64,000 nucleotides of DNA from Psychrobacter sp. BI730 (GCF_013414195.1 NZ_JAATTV010000005.1:62001-126000); one strand, 5' to 3'; shown: positions 9,093 through 21,526, numbered from the stretch's first letter. The notes: generated by a model from the letters alone, not told the origin. Numbers and translations: made by a program.

Positions 9093-9464
9093 TTATTTTT
9101 TTTCTATTTTCTTAAATATATTAATTATTTGATTTTTTATTTCTTTATTATCTATATCTTTAATAGATTTTTTGACAATAAAAACAATATCTTTATTTTC
9201 CATTTTAAAAGCTTTCGTACGGAACTCTTCACGCACATATCTTTTGATCAGATTACGAGCGACAGCAGTAGGTACTTTACGCTTAGTAACAGCCATACCG
9301 ACTCGCGGCTGTGCATGCTCGTTAGCACGTACAAAAGCCATTAAATGACTCTGATGAATCTTGCGCTCAGGTGCGTCAAATACCTCACGAAAGGCTGCAG
9401 GAGTAAGCAGGCGTTGCTGTTTAGTGAAACTAGCTGCAGGTGTATCTGATAGAGTATTGGACAT
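9093..9464 (-). CDS. rnpA: Ribonuclease P protein component
   Basis: RnpA binds RNase P RNA and helps mature the 5' ends of tRNAs. The N-terminal half carries the family pattern: [15 protein letters not shown], then [29 protein letters not shown], which is the RNR-type basic helix. At 123 residues its size is normal. The last ~35 residues are Lys/Ile-rich ([14 protein letters not shown]) and encoded by DNA of roughly 10% GC, in contrast to the first half. The gene lies between rpmH and yidD as in most bacteria. Confidence 0.94.
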   Translation of the reverse strand: MSNTLSDTPAASFTKQQRLLTPAAFREVFDAPERKIHQSHLMAFVRANEHAQPRVGMAVTKRKVPTAVARNLIKRYVREEFRTKAFKMENKDIVFIVKKSIKDIDNKEIKNQIINIFKKIEKK

Positions 9465-9516
9465 AGTACAACCTAGTAGAATAACGATAGGAGAAATAAT
9501 AACAAATTATAGAGAC

Positions 9517-9543
9517 AAAAAAAGCGCCGATGTAGGCGCTTTT
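9517..9543 (-). terminator. Terminator between rpmH and rnpA
   Basis: The perfect hairpin AAAAGCGCC-gatgta-GGCGCTTTT is followed by a T-run on the minus strand. It would end or attenuate the rpmH transcript before rnpA. Confidence 0.8.
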
Positions 9544-9643
9544 AATATATGGCTAAGTGTCAGTTGTGATGATTGACTATCGCAATCTATAAACAATAAG
9601 AACACAACAAGCACTATTAGCCATGCTTATCGCAATCTACTGA

Positions 9644-9778
9644 TTATACAGTAAGGCGATGACGTCCTTTAGCGCGGCGACGAGCTAAGACCTGACGGCC
9701 TTTTTTAGTTGCCATACGAGCACGGAAACCGTGAGTACGTTTACGCTTGATCACGCTTGGTTGGAATGTACGTTTCAT
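9644..9778 (-). CDS. rpmH: 50S ribosomal protein L34
   Basis: The 44-residue product begins [19 protein letters not shown] and ends GRHRLTV, which is unmistakable L34 of the large ribosomal subunit. It is the first gene of the minus-strand cluster leading away from oriC, with rnpA 179 bp downstream beyond a terminator-like hairpin. Confidence 0.98.
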   Translation of the reverse strand: MKRTFQPSVIKRKRTHGFRARMATKKGRQVLARRRAKGRHRLTV

Positions 9779-9959
9779 AACTCACCTATCAAAATAATGG
9801 ACTAAATTCGTAATAACGGAGGATTATACCATTCAGTATAGTTTTGGTCAATAAACTAATTTGCTTTGTCCCTAAATAGGAAATACCTCATACGAACTTA
9901 GTAGAGATATTTCCTTAAAAACTTATTTCTAGTAATCAAATTTTATAGTTATATATTCT

Positions 9960-10210
9960 ATGATTTACAAGGTTATCCACAGCTAGACTGAAATACTATA
10001 ATAATAATTAATTAATATAAATATAGTATTGTTATTATTGGGACCATGATTATCTGTGGTTAAGTCCATTTTCCTTTTTATTATCAAATTACTAGACTAT
10101 GGGTAAGCCTGTGGATAAACTGTGGGTTAAATATGGATAACTAGTTTATAAAAGTTATACACAAAATTATCCACAGGCTTATCCACAAAAAACGAGGTTT
10201 TATCCACAGG
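9960..10210. other. oriC: Predicted chromosomal replication origin oriC
   Basis: The 590-bp gap between rpmH and dnaA is AT-rich and holds five perfect DnaA boxes: 9973-9981, 10167-10175, 10179-10187 and 10200-10208 forward, and 10110-10118 reverse. One-mismatch boxes are at 10055-10063, 10132-10140 and 10155-10163. The AT-rich stretch 9900-10040 is a candidate unwinding element. Three forward boxes are packed into 42 bp just upstream of dnaA, where they could also mediate DnaA autoregulation. The position matches the oriC of related gammaproteobacteria such as Pseudomonas. Confidence 0.85.
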
Positions 10211-10368
10211 GTATCTGTGTTAAATTAGGCGCTACTTGATATACACCTTCGTATAGGGTGCTAGTACGAACTCTTTGGTTAGTTGTTACGTGTAATATCG
10301 AGGCTTAGGTAGCAAGTTATATTGCTAAAAAATAACTATTATTTCAGATCACAAGGTCAGTACTTTTC

Positions 10369-11808
10369 ATGATAGACACAGCAAATATTTGGGATAAATG
10401 TCTAAACGATTTGCGTTACAACGTCAAAGACAACGTGTTTACTATGTGGCTGAGACCTCTGTCAGCTCATCAAGAAGCGCAAACTTTGATTATTCTTGCT
10501 CCCAATGATTATTTTGTGACGTATATCAAGAAGAATCATCTTCAAGATATTCAGCAGTTGGTGACCAAACACAGTCAAGGTAGTATTGAAGAGGTCGTCG
10601 TACGTGTTGATAATGCTGGCCGCAATGCAGAAGATAATAGTCAATCAGGTTCTTTGTTTATAGAAGACGAGGTCTCCCCTACCCCATTCGAACATAAATT
10701 TGAATCTATTCATCATAACAACGCAAAAGCAGATATCGACGCGAACATGCGTCATAATGAGCCAGTTGAGTCTGCTGATACAAAATCATTAAGCTACCTG
10801 AACCCCGAATTTACTTTTGAAACCTTTGTTACAGGTAAGTCCAATAACTTGGCTTACAAGGCTTGTTATGAACTTGGTAAGCGCCAATCGAAAAATCGTC
10901 ATAATCCTTTATTTATATACGGCCCTTCTGGATTGGGAAAAACGCATTTAATGCATTCTGTAGCTCATCGCTATTTAAAAAATAATCAAAGTTTTTATTA
11001 TTTCACTTCTGAAAAATTTATAAATCAATTAGTTTATTCCTTAAGAAATAATAAAATAGAAGATTTTAAAAAGAAAATAAAAAAAGTAGATTTGTTAATT
11101 GTAGATGATATTCATGTATTGGCAGGAAAGACTAAAAGTAGTAATGAGTTTCTAACATTATTTGCAGATTTTACTAGTGGTGATAAACAACTTATTTTAG
11201 CCTCTGATCGACATCCCTCCCAAATGACAGAATTTGATGAACGATTTAGATCACGGTTTTCTTGGGGGTTAACAGTCGCTGTTGATCCTCCTGAGATTGA
11301 TACTCGAGTACAAATTCTGCAGAAAAAAGCAGCCTCCTACGGTATGGTATTACCAAAGGAATGTGCGCTATTCATTGCGCAAAATGTGGTGTCTAATGTC
11401 AGACGTTTAGAAGGTGCCCTAAATCAGGTGTTTGCCAATGCTAACTTAACAGGGGCACAGATTACCCTTGAGATGGTGCAATACGCACTAAAAGACATCG
11501 TTGCGATGCGTGTGCAGGCAGTGAATATGGATAACATCCGTAAGGTAGTGGCTGAGTACTATGATGTCACGGTCAAAGATATTATGGGGCGCAAACGTAC
11601 GCGTAGTATTGCAAGACCACGTCAAATAGCGATGGCTTTGTCGCGTGAATTAACAGGCGATAGCTTCCCTGAAATTGGTCAGTCGTTCGGTGGACGCGAC
11701 CATACGACGGTGATGCATGCTTGTGATAAAGTAAATGAGTTGAGAGCAGCAGATCCTGCATTTGATAAGGATTATAAAACCCTAGCTCTGATGTTACAGG
11801 CAGGATAA
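10369..11808 (+). CDS. dnaA: Chromosomal replication initiator protein DnaA
   Basis: The 479-residue protein has the four DnaA domains. Domain I is about 1-85 and the linker is acidic and variable to about 145. The AAA+ core has Walker A GPSGLGKT at 185-192, Walker B LLIVDD at 242-247 and SRFSWGLTVAV with the conserved arginine. The C-terminal DNA-binding domain has GGRDHTTVMHACDKV. It binds DnaA boxes in the adjacent oriC and opens the duplex. The stretch encoding about residues 204-244 (10981-11100) is only about 14% GC by count, well below the rest of the gene. It leads the dnaA-dnaN-recF-gyrB series. Confidence 0.98.
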   Translation: MIDTANIWDKCLNDLRYNVKDNVFTMWLRPLSAHQEAQTLIILAPNDYFVTYIKKNHLQDIQQLVTKHSQGSIEEVVVRVDNAGRNAEDNSQSGSLFIEDEVSPTPFEHKFESIHHNNAKADIDANMRHNEPVESADTKSLSYLNPEFTFETFVTGKSNNLAYKACYELGKRQSKNRHNPLFIYGPSGLGKTHLMHSVAHRYLKNNQSFYYFTSEKFINQLVYSLRNNKIEDFKKKIKKVDLLIVDDIHVLAGKTKSSNEFLTLFADFTSGDKQLILASDRHPSQMTEFDERFRSRFSWGLTVAVDPPEIDTRVQILQKKAASYGMVLPKECALFIAQNVVSNVRRLEGALNQVFANANLTGAQITLEMVQYALKDIVAMRVQAVNMDNIRKVVAEYYDVTVKDIMGRKRTRSIARPRQIAMALSRELTGDSFPEIGQSFGGRDHTTVMHACDKVNELRAADPAFDKDYKTLALMLQAG

Positions 11809-11968
11809 AAGCGCTAGATATCGTTGTATTCTAGTAGATACAGATGGTTTATAATATCGAAAATATAAGTCCACAGATGCTTTGTAGATTATCGTCAGCA
11901 GACAAGGTATTATTAAGTCATTACGATAAATATTTATAAAAAAATCATTCAAATAAGAGTAATTAAGC

Positions 11969-13144
11969 ATGCAATTATCGATCAATCGAGAATCGTTACT
12001 AAAAGCTATCAACTTGATCGCCAAAGCCGCTGATAAACGCCACAATATGGTTATATTGGGTAATATCAAGCTACAGTTATCAGACTCTGAGCTTATCTTA
12101 ACAGCGTCAGATTTAGAGGTAGAGCTGACATCGACATTGAAATTGCCTGCTGGTGCTTGTGTAGAAGCAGGTACAACGACACTTCCTGCAACCAAGCTAA
12201 AAGATATTTGTAAATCGCTACCTGCACAGGCTCAAGTTAATCTAGCAACTCAAGCAAATGAGCGTTGCTTATTAACTAGTGGTAAGAGTCGTTTTACATT
12301 AGGAACATTGCCAAGCGAAGACTATCCGAGCTTGGGTAACCCTGAGAATATCACCCCTCTGACTATCAGCCGTAATCGTCTGACAGATTTGATTCACAAA
12401 ACGCAGTTTGCGATGGCGATTCAAGATGTACGCTATTACTTAACAGGTATGCTCTTTGACGTTTCACAGCAGCAACTGACAACGGTAGCAACAGATGGCC
12501 ATAGATTGGCATTAGCCCGTAGTGTTATCAATGTAAGCGCAGATCTCAATATGCAAGCTATCTTGCCACGTAAGGCAGTGATCGAACTTGAGCGTCTAGC
12601 TTCTGAGCTTGGTAAAATGTTGGGTGATCAGGACAACGCAGTTACCCTAAGTTTTGGCCGAGAGTTTTTACAAGTAAGTTTGCCGTTTGGTGATGTAGAT
12701 AGTGCAGGGCAAGTTAGCCAAGATCTAATGGTGACGTTTACCGCACGTTTAATTGATGGTAAGTTCCCTGATTATCGCCGTGTGATGCCGAGCAATACTG
12801 ATAAATTGGCTTTATTCAGTCAAGAAAAAATGACAGACGTACTACGTCGTGTTGCCATCTTGAGTAATGAAAAATCTCGTGGTGTGGTCTTTAATTTTGC
12901 TAGCGATGGTATGGTCGAAGTACGTGCTAATAATGCTGAGCAAGATGAAGCAGTTGAAATGATACAAGCTAAGTATCAAGGCGAGCCGATGGAGCTGTCG
13001 TTTAACGCTGCGTATCTGCAAGATGTATTGGGCGTTATCCAAGGCGATTTACAGATGCATATGAGCCAATCGAATGCCTCTGTATTGGTCAATCAACTAA
13101 ATGATGAGTTCCATCAGTATGTCATTATGCCAATGCGTATATAG
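11969..13144 (+). CDS. dnaN: DNA polymerase III beta sliding clamp
   Basis: The 391-residue protein is a full-length beta clamp, the ring that tethers DNA polymerase III. It begins MQLSINRESLLKAINLIAKAADKR, has the three clamp domains and ends with the conserved tail YVIMPMRI, close to the E. coli ending. The start has GAGTAATTAAGC immediately upstream. A 160-bp AT-rich gap separates it from dnaA and could hold a separate promoter. Confidence 0.97.
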   Translation: MQLSINRESLLKAINLIAKAADKRHNMVILGNIKLQLSDSELILTASDLEVELTSTLKLPAGACVEAGTTTLPATKLKDICKSLPAQAQVNLATQANERCLLTSGKSRFTLGTLPSEDYPSLGNPENITPLTISRNRLTDLIHKTQFAMAIQDVRYYLTGMLFDVSQQQLTTVATDGHRLALARSVINVSADLNMQAILPRKAVIELERLASELGKMLGDQDNAVTLSFGREFLQVSLPFGDVDSAGQVSQDLMVTFTARLIDGKFPDYRRVMPSNTDKLALFSQEKMTDVLRRVAILSNEKSRGVVFNFASDGMVEVRANNAEQDEAVEMIQAKYQGEPMELSFNAAYLQDVLGVIQGDLQMHMSQSNASVLVNQLNDEFHQYVIMPMRI

Positions 13145-13282
13145 TGTGTTTTTCTTTGGCAATAAACAAAACTGAATAGAAATAGTACGTTTCAAAGAGC
13201 TTTGTTTTCAGTACTAAATATTGATTTTTAATGAACTTTTGCCCGCTAAGCTAGCAGGCTTTAATGGGCGGCTATCGATACT

Positions 13283-14494
13283 ATGATTGAACGTCTACAA
13301 ATATCCCACCTTAGAAACCTTACTCAAATTAGTTTAGAGCCTACTGCTTGCAACATCATTATCGGTGCAAATGGCAGTGGTAAAACCTCGTTGCTTGAAG
13401 CTATATTCTTGTTATCAAGAGGTAAGAGCTTTCGTCATCACCAGCCTAAACGTTATATCCAACATCATCAAAATAACACGACTGTTCATGCTAAGCTCAA
13501 TGATAGTCGTACTTTAGCTATTCAAAAGCAAGCAGATGCTACGACCATCTTACGCCTCAATCAAACCACTGTTTATAACCAAAGTATCTTGACAGAGCAG
13601 CTACCTACATTGCTGATAGATCCATCGACGATGGATATGTTGGAGCAGGGAAGTGCGAGCCGTCGACAGCTGCTAGATTGGTTAGTGTTTCACATGAAAC
13701 AAGGGTTTCATCCACAATGGATGGCTTATCAACGTCTCCTAAAACAGCGCAATAGTTTGCTAAAGAGGACTCGTCATTTAACCCAAGTACAGCTTTCTGA
13801 GCTGAAATCATGGGATAAAGGGTTGAGTAACCATGCTGCTTTGATTCATCATTATCGCGAGCAAGTATTTACTGAATGGCAGCCTTATTTTGCCAAGAGT
13901 ATTTTACAGCTATTGCCTTCTTATGCTGAGCAACTGAGCCTAAGCTATAACGCTGGGTATGACACCAGTTTTGCGCTAGATGTGCAACTTAATGAGCGGT
14001 TAGAGCAGGATTTGCAACTGGGATATACCCGTATAGGCAATCATCGTGCTGATATCCATGTGCATTGGCGTTCTGATGAGTCTGTAAACGATCAAACGAC
14101 AGATGCCAGAACAGCAGCTTCAGCAAATAGTATTCAAACCAAATTACCGACTTTAAAAGAGCAGGCAGCAAATGTATTGTCTCGCGGTGAAAAAAAGCTA
14201 CTTATTACTGCATTACGCCTATCGCAGCTACCACTGTTGCTAAACGATGAAGAGCACAGTAACTCACTCAATGATGATTTATCATCGAAAGCAACACCTG
14301 TCGTGCTCCTAGATGATATCACTGCAGAATTGGATGATAGAGCTATAGAAATACTGCTATCGACCCTAGCTAAACTCCCTTGCCAAGTATTTATGACCAG
14401 TCTGACAGACGATATTTTACCTTTAGTTAATGAACTTTGGTTACAACTAAATGTGTTTCACGTGAAACAAGGTGAGATTCTGTTTACTAACTAA
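13283..14494 (+). CDS. recF: DNA replication and repair protein RecF
   Basis: RecF is an SMC-like ATPase that helps load RecA at gaps. The Walker A GANGSGKTS is near residues 28-36, the ABC signature-like LSRGEKKLL near 297-305 and the Walker B PVVLLDDITAELD near 336-348. At 403 residues it is slightly longer than E. coli RecF (357), with extra sequence around residues 265-295 and in the Asn/Ser-rich stretch before Walker B. Two parS-type sites lie inside it: 13686-13701 (one mismatch) and 14454-14469 (perfect, near the 3' end, where it encodes VFHVKQ). The ribosome site is weak. Confidence 0.95.
   Translation: MIERLQISHLRNLTQISLEPTACNIIIGANGSGKTSLLEAIFLLSRGKSFRHHQPKRYIQHHQNNTTVHAKLNDSRTLAIQKQADATTILRLNQTTVYNQSILTEQLPTLLIDPSTMDMLEQGSASRRQLLDWLVFHMKQGFHPQWMAYQRLLKQRNSLLKRTRHLTQVQLSELKSWDKGLSNHAALIHHYREQVFTEWQPYFAKSILQLLPSYAEQLSLSYNAGYDTSFALDVQLNERLEQDLQLGYTRIGNHRADIHVHWRSDESVNDQTTDARTAASANSIQTKLPTLKEQAANVLSRGEKKLLITALRLSQLPLLLNDEEHSNSLNDDLSSKATPVVLLDDITAELDDRAIEILLSTLAKLPCQVFMTSLTDDILPLVNELWLQLNVFHVKQGEILFTN
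13686..13701. promoter_or_regulatory. parS: parS site inside recF
   Basis: TGTTTCACATGAAACA has one mismatch to the parS consensus. Confidence 0.75.
14454..14469. promoter_or_regulatory. parS: Perfect parS site at the recF 3' end
   Basis: TGTTTCACGTGAAACA is a perfect 16-bp palindrome identical to the widely conserved parS consensus. It lies about 4.3 kb from oriC. Confidence 0.9.
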
Positions 14495-17621
<3,127 letters not shown>

Positions 17622-17649
17622 ATTTGAAACTGGTTACTGACAATTTATA

Positions 17650-17683
17650 AAAATACCGCTTTGATATTCAAGGCGGTATTTTT
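17650..17683 (+). terminator. gyrB terminator
   Basis: The arms AAATACCGC and GCGGTATTT enclose a 13-base loop and are followed by T residues. The parS site begins where the T-run ends. Confidence 0.85.
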
Positions 17684-17698
17684 GTTTCACGTGAAACT
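17683..17698. promoter_or_regulatory. parS: parS site after gyrB
   Basis: TGTTTCACGTGAAACT keeps the perfect 14-bp core, with one mismatch at the last base. It lies between the gyrB terminator and mntP. Confidence 0.85.
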
Positions 17699-17747
17699 CA
17701 TTTGTTAGCGTTGCTATTACCTAATAATTATAATCTATGGAAATCAA

Positions 17748-18371
17748 ATGGTTGAAGTAATTTTACTCGCTATTGCTTTAGCAATGGATGCGTTTGCAGT
17801 GTCAATAGGGTTGGGTGCTAAGGCTCAAAAATATAGTCATCAATATGTACTGCGCTTGGCTATCTATGCTGCGCTTTACTTTGGTATCGCTCAGGGGATA
17901 ATGCCTCTTATTGGATACTTATTAGGTGCGGCAATGTTGGGTTGGTTGGCCGCTGCTGCACCTTGGATTGGCGGTACTATATTGATTGCTCTAGGTGGCA
18001 AAATGCTTTATGAAGTGTTTACTGCTGATGAGTCAGATGATGACAGTGATGATCTAGACGTCAATGATGATATTAACACTGATAGTGATACAGTAACAGC
18101 CACGAGTAAGCATGGACATATCAATCATCGCACTATGTTTACGTTAGCAGTTGCAACCAGTATTGATGCAATGGCAGCAGGGTTTACGCTGAATTTATTG
18201 GCACTGAACGCGTGGTTAGCTTGCCTTATTATCGCTGTAGTAACCGCTATATTTGGCTGGCTCGGGGTTTATTTGGGACGTCGCTCAGGTACATGGCTAG
18301 AGGATAAGGCTGAAGCATTGGGCGGTATCGTGCTTATTGCAATTGGTCTAAAAGTGATGTTTTTTAGCTAA
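17748..18371 (+). CDS. mntP: Manganese efflux pump MntP
   Basis: MntP exports Mn2+ across the inner membrane. The 207-residue protein has the two homologous three-helix halves. Each contains the family's acidic signature: [14 protein letters not shown] in the first and [13 protein letters not shown] in the second. The cytoplasmic loop between them (about residues 95-130) is unusually long and acidic ([13 protein letters not shown]) and then has HGHINH, so it may bind metal. No manganese riboswitch fits in the short leader. A parS site lies about 50 bp upstream and another just after the gene's terminator. Confidence 0.92.
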   Translation: MVEVILLAIALAMDAFAVSIGLGAKAQKYSHQYVLRLAIYAALYFGIAQGIMPLIGYLLGAAMLGWLAAAAPWIGGTILIALGGKMLYEVFTADESDDDSDDLDVNDDINTDSDTVTATSKHGHINHRTMFTLAVATSIDAMAAGFTLNLLALNAWLACLIIAVVTAIFGWLGVYLGRRSGTWLEDKAEALGGIVLIAIGLKVMFFS

Positions 18372-18405
18372 TTTATTTAGATTCTTACTGAGTATTTATA
18401 CAAAA

Positions 18406-18438
18406 GTACCACTTTGAATATCAAAGTGGTGCTTTTTT
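18406..18438 (+). terminator. mntP terminator
   Basis: The perfect hairpin ACCACTTTGA-ata-TCAAAGTGGT is followed by GCTTTTTT. A parS site directly follows. Confidence 0.9.
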
Positions 18439-18453
18439 GTTTCACGTGAAACT
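18438..18453. promoter_or_regulatory. parS: parS site after mntP
   Basis: TGTTTCACGTGAAACT has the full 14-bp core with one mismatch. It begins at the last T of the mntP terminator, repeating the gyrB arrangement 755 bp away. Confidence 0.85.
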
Positions 18454-18477
18454 CGAGTTAGTAATTTTGCTTGATGA

Positions 18478-19515
18478 TTACTCTTCGTCAGTGTCAAAGC
18501 GCCAAGCTAGTACGCGAGTGCTTTTCTGACCTTGGCTCATCTCGATGATACGCATTTGAGCGACGTTTAGCTGCTTTAATAACAATTGCAATGGCTTAAC
18601 GTTTTCAGATTTTGATACTAAGGTTGTGAACCAACCAACGTGTTCTGCAAAGCTCTGGCTTTCTTTTGCCATTTTGGTCAAGAACGCAATTTCGCCACCT
18701 TCACTCCATAGCTCTTTGTGCTGACCGCCAAAGTTCAGGTTTTGCGCAGCGTTGCCTGATTTGGTTGAACTGCGGCTGATTTGCTCGCTTTCATTCTTAC
18801 CACGATGGCGCTGCAAGTTATGTTGCTTTCGGCTATTGGCTTCCATCGCTTCTTCTAATGAAGCATGAAACGGAGGGTTACAAACCACGACATCAAAATA
18901 GTCTTGACGACCAATGATGTTTTTAAAGATAAATTTAGGCTCAGGCTGTAGCTTTACTTTAACAGCACTCTTTAGCTTTGGATTGGCTTCACAAATTAGC
19001 GCTGCGGTATTGACCGAGATAGGGTCAATGTCACTTGCTGTAAAGCGCCAGCCATAGCTTTGACTACCAACGATAGGGTAGATAGCACTGGCACCAGTAC
19101 CGATATCAAGGGCGTGAATTTCTTTACCCGTTGGCGGTGTGTTATCGGCGTTTACGTGAGTGGTTTGCGCCAGTAAATCCGCGATATAGTGAATATAATC
19201 GGCACGTCCAGGAATAGGCGGACATAGATAACCTTCAGGAATGTCCCAAAATTTAACCCCGTAATAGTTCGCCAACAGTGCTTTATTTAGCACGCGAACA
19301 GCCTGATGATCCGAGAAGTTAATCGTCGACTCACCTTTAGGGTTGGTAATGGTGTGGTCAGCAAGCTCTGGTAAGGCGCGAGTCAGTACTGCAAAGTCAT
19401 AACGACCTTGGTGCGGGTTGCGTGGGTGCAGCTGACCGAGTTTTTTCGCGGTCGCAGGAGATCTATTTCTGTGTTTACTATTTGCAGGGTTACGGGTCAT
19501 GGGCTTACTTGTCAT
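18478..19515 (-). CDS. rlmF: 23S rRNA (adenine(1618)-N(6))-methyltransferase RlmF
   Basis: The 345-residue protein fits RlmF (YbiN), an S-adenosylmethionine-dependent N6-methyltransferase acting on A1618 of 23S rRNA. It begins with a basic stretch, then [13 protein letters not shown] and ILCPP-like [15 protein letters not shown]. The SAM site is [13 protein letters not shown] and the catalytic N6-adenine motif is NPPFHAS. The gene is convergent with mntP. The start at 19515 has no clear ribosome site, and MTRNPANSK five codons in is an alternative. Confidence 0.93.
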   Translation of the reverse strand: MTSKPMTRNPANSKHRNRSPATAKKLGQLHPRNPHQGRYDFAVLTRALPELADHTITNPKGESTINFSDHQAVRVLNKALLANYYGVKFWDIPEGYLCPPIPGRADYIHYIADLLAQTTHVNADNTPPTGKEIHALDIGTGASAIYPIVGSQSYGWRFTASDIDPISVNTAALICEANPKLKSAVKVKLQPEPKFIFKNIIGRQDYFDVVVCNPPFHASLEEAMEANSRKQHNLQRHRGKNESEQISRSSTKSGNAAQNLNFGGQHKELWSEGGEIAFLTKMAKESQSFAEHVGWFTTLVSKSENVKPLQLLLKQLNVAQMRIIEMSQGQKSTRVLAWRFDTDEE

Positions 19516-19602
19516 AATGTCAGGCTACGATATATGGATATAAGTAACCAGTGTAGCAGATTTCGCAGGTTGCTAATTGTTTATCCGCGCTTTATCGGTC
19601 GC

Positions 19603-20358
19603 TTATCGGTGACGTAATATCAAGTTAAGCCCTAATACGATCATCGCAGTACCCAATACACGGTCGATCCAATGCTCAAATCTTTGGAAGCGTCGATGTA
19701 CTGCAGGGATAGAGAGTAGCATGACGACCGTACTAAACCATGCCATCTGCAACACCATCATCCATACGCCATAGATAGCCAATTGCCAAAGCGGTATGTC
19801 AGGCGACAATACAAGAGTAAAGATAGCTACAAAATAGACAGGCGCTTTTGGATTAAAGACATTACAAAGGAATCCGCGACGCAACGTAGCAAAGGTAGAT
19901 TCGCTATTGCTAGATGATTTTTCGATAGTGGTTTCTTTGGTTGTAGGTGGGGTCTGGCTAGTAAGCGCATCTTGCGAAGTGTGAGTGCTTGAACCTACTT
20001 GTGAATCTGCTTTTTCTAAAGCATGTGTTTTTTCTAAAAGGTGAGCTGTGTCTAAATCTGCTGGTTTTTCAGGCTTAGCTTGGATACCTTGCCAACCTAA
20101 GTAAATCAGATAGCCACCACCCAACCATTTAATAGTAGTCAATAATGGCTGCGAATGAGCAATGACAGTCGCCAGTCCTAATACAGAATAAATTATATGG
20201 ACGGCAAGACCCAAGGTAATACCGAGACTACAAGTCAAACCTGTGCGTCGACCTTTTGCTAATGTCTGCTGCGAGACTAAGACAAAATCAGGGCCAGGTG
20301 AGGCCGCGGCTAATAGGTGTACGCTAGTGATGAGTAAAAAACCGTGCCAAAATTCCAT
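19603..20358 (-). CDS. LysE/RhtB family amino-acid exporter
   Basis: The N-terminus MEFWHGFLLITSVHLLAAASPGPDFVLVS has the family signature SPGPD in the first membrane segment. Further helices include LTCSLGITLGLAVHIIYSVLGLA and the C-terminal AMIVLGLNLILR. These inner-membrane proteins export amino acids such as lysine, threonine or homoserine; the substrate cannot be read from sequence. The middle loop carries an unusual Ser/Thr/Gln-rich insertion of about 60 residues (genomic ~19900-20090). A GTG at 20400 could extend the frame, but the ATG at 20358 starts the conserved sequence. Confidence 0.88.
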   Translation of the reverse strand: MEFWHGFLLITSVHLLAAASPGPDFVLVSQQTLAKGRRTGLTCSLGITLGLAVHIIYSVLGLATVIAHSQPLLTTIKWLGGGYLIYLGWQGIQAKPEKPADLDTAHLLEKTHALEKADSQVGSSTHTSQDALTSQTPPTTKETTIEKSSSNSESTFATLRRGFLCNVFNPKAPVYFVAIFTLVLSPDIPLWQLAIYGVWMMVLQMAWFSTVVMLLSIPAVHRRFQRFEHWIDRVLGTAMIVLGLNLILRHR

Positions 20359-20587
20359 AAAATACTCTGAACCATATTTAGACCTGCAACATAGTTGCAC
20401 TTATCGTAAATGAGGTCAACTTTTATCGATTTTTGCACTATGCGAGTCATCTCTATGGCTTGTGTTATAGAACGAGGGTGTCTATATTAAAGGTGACTTA
20501 TCGCTCAATCTCTACACATAAATTATTGAGATTCGACTATATAACCACTCATTATATGCCAATGATTACTTTAACAAGGATGGAACC

Positions 20588-21388
20588 ATGACTACGGATA
20601 GTAACTCCACAGAGAACCGCATCACTTATAACACACAAGGCCATGTTTGCCTTGTCGGGCTAAACCGTGCCAACAAACGCAACGCCTTTGACAGTCATAT
20701 GATTGCCCAACTGTCTGACGCCATGACTCGCTACGAGCAAGACGACAACTTACGCTGTGCATTAATATTTGCCCATGGAGATCACTTCACTGCTGGGCTA
20801 GATTTGGTAGAGCTACAAGACAAGCTAAACGATGGCGTGTTTGAGTTTAATGACGAACAAATCGACCCATGGGGTATCAGTGGAAAACTGCGTACCAAAC
20901 CAGTGGTCGTCGCGGTAAAAGGTACTTGCTTCACTGTGGCTATCGAGCTGATGCTAAATAGTGATGTGGTCATCGCTAGTGATAACTGCAACTTTGCTCA
21001 AATGGAAGTCCAGCGCGGTATCATGCCATTTGGCGGGGCAACGGTACGCTTTGTCGCAGCGGCAGGCTGGCAAAAAGCCATGCCATATCTGCTTACTGGT
21101 AAAGCATTCGATGCGCAAACGGCAGATAGACTGAATTTGGTCAGTGAAGTGGTGGCAAATGGGACTGAGTATGAGCGTGCATTAACGCTTGCCCAAGAGA
21201 TCTGTAAAGCTGCACCTTTAGGTGTCAGAGGCGTATTGTCGTCAGCGCAAGATGCTAGCCGTAATGGCGCAGCGACTGCATTGGCTAATATCCATAGCTA
21301 TCTACCACCGCTGTTTCATTCAGAAGATGCGAAAGAGGGTGTAATGGCGATGGTTGAGAGACGTGAGGCCGAGTTTAAGGGGCGTTAA
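20588..21388 (+). CDS. Enoyl-CoA hydratase/isomerase family protein (crotonase fold)
   Basis: This 266-residue crotonase-superfamily protein has the CoA/oxyanion motif HGDHFTAGLDL and the second segment AIELMLNSDVVIAS. Both catalytic Glu positions of hydratases appear to be kept, in AIELML and in AQMEVQRGIMPFGG. This suggests hydratase-like chemistry on an acyl-CoA, but the substrate is unknown. It stands alone, with AAGGATGGAACC before the ATG and a strong bidirectional terminator downstream. Confidence 0.85.
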   Translation: MTTDSNSTENRITYNTQGHVCLVGLNRANKRNAFDSHMIAQLSDAMTRYEQDDNLRCALIFAHGDHFTAGLDLVELQDKLNDGVFEFNDEQIDPWGISGKLRTKPVVVAVKGTCFTVAIELMLNSDVVIASDNCNFAQMEVQRGIMPFGGATVRFVAAAGWQKAMPYLLTGKAFDAQTADRLNLVSEVVANGTEYERALTLAQEICKAAPLGVRGVLSSAQDASRNGAATALANIHSYLPPLFHSEDAKEGVMAMVERREAEFKGR

Positions 21389-21498
21389 TACTAATATGGT
21401 TTAAGAGTTATTTCTCATAAGCAAAAGATAAAAGTTCGATATGTGTGATTATCTTTTAAACTTCCGTAAAAGTCCTGTTTAGTCGAACATACCAGCCA

Positions 21499-21526
21499 AA
21501 AAAACCTCGCAATTGCGAGGTTTTTG
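21499..21526. terminator. Bidirectional terminator
   Basis: The perfect hairpin AAAAACCTCGC-aatt-GCGAGGTTTTT serves the crotonase gene on the plus strand and the convergent surface-protein gene on the minus strand. Confidence 0.93.

Noticed and set aside
11794..12195. 133-residue minus-strand frame across the dnaA-dnaN gap
   Set aside because: It is antisense to dnaN, with no ribosome site and no family pattern.
17699..17747. Manganese riboswitch (yybP-ykoY) before mntP
   Set aside because: Only 49 bp separate the parS site from the start and no such fold can be drawn.
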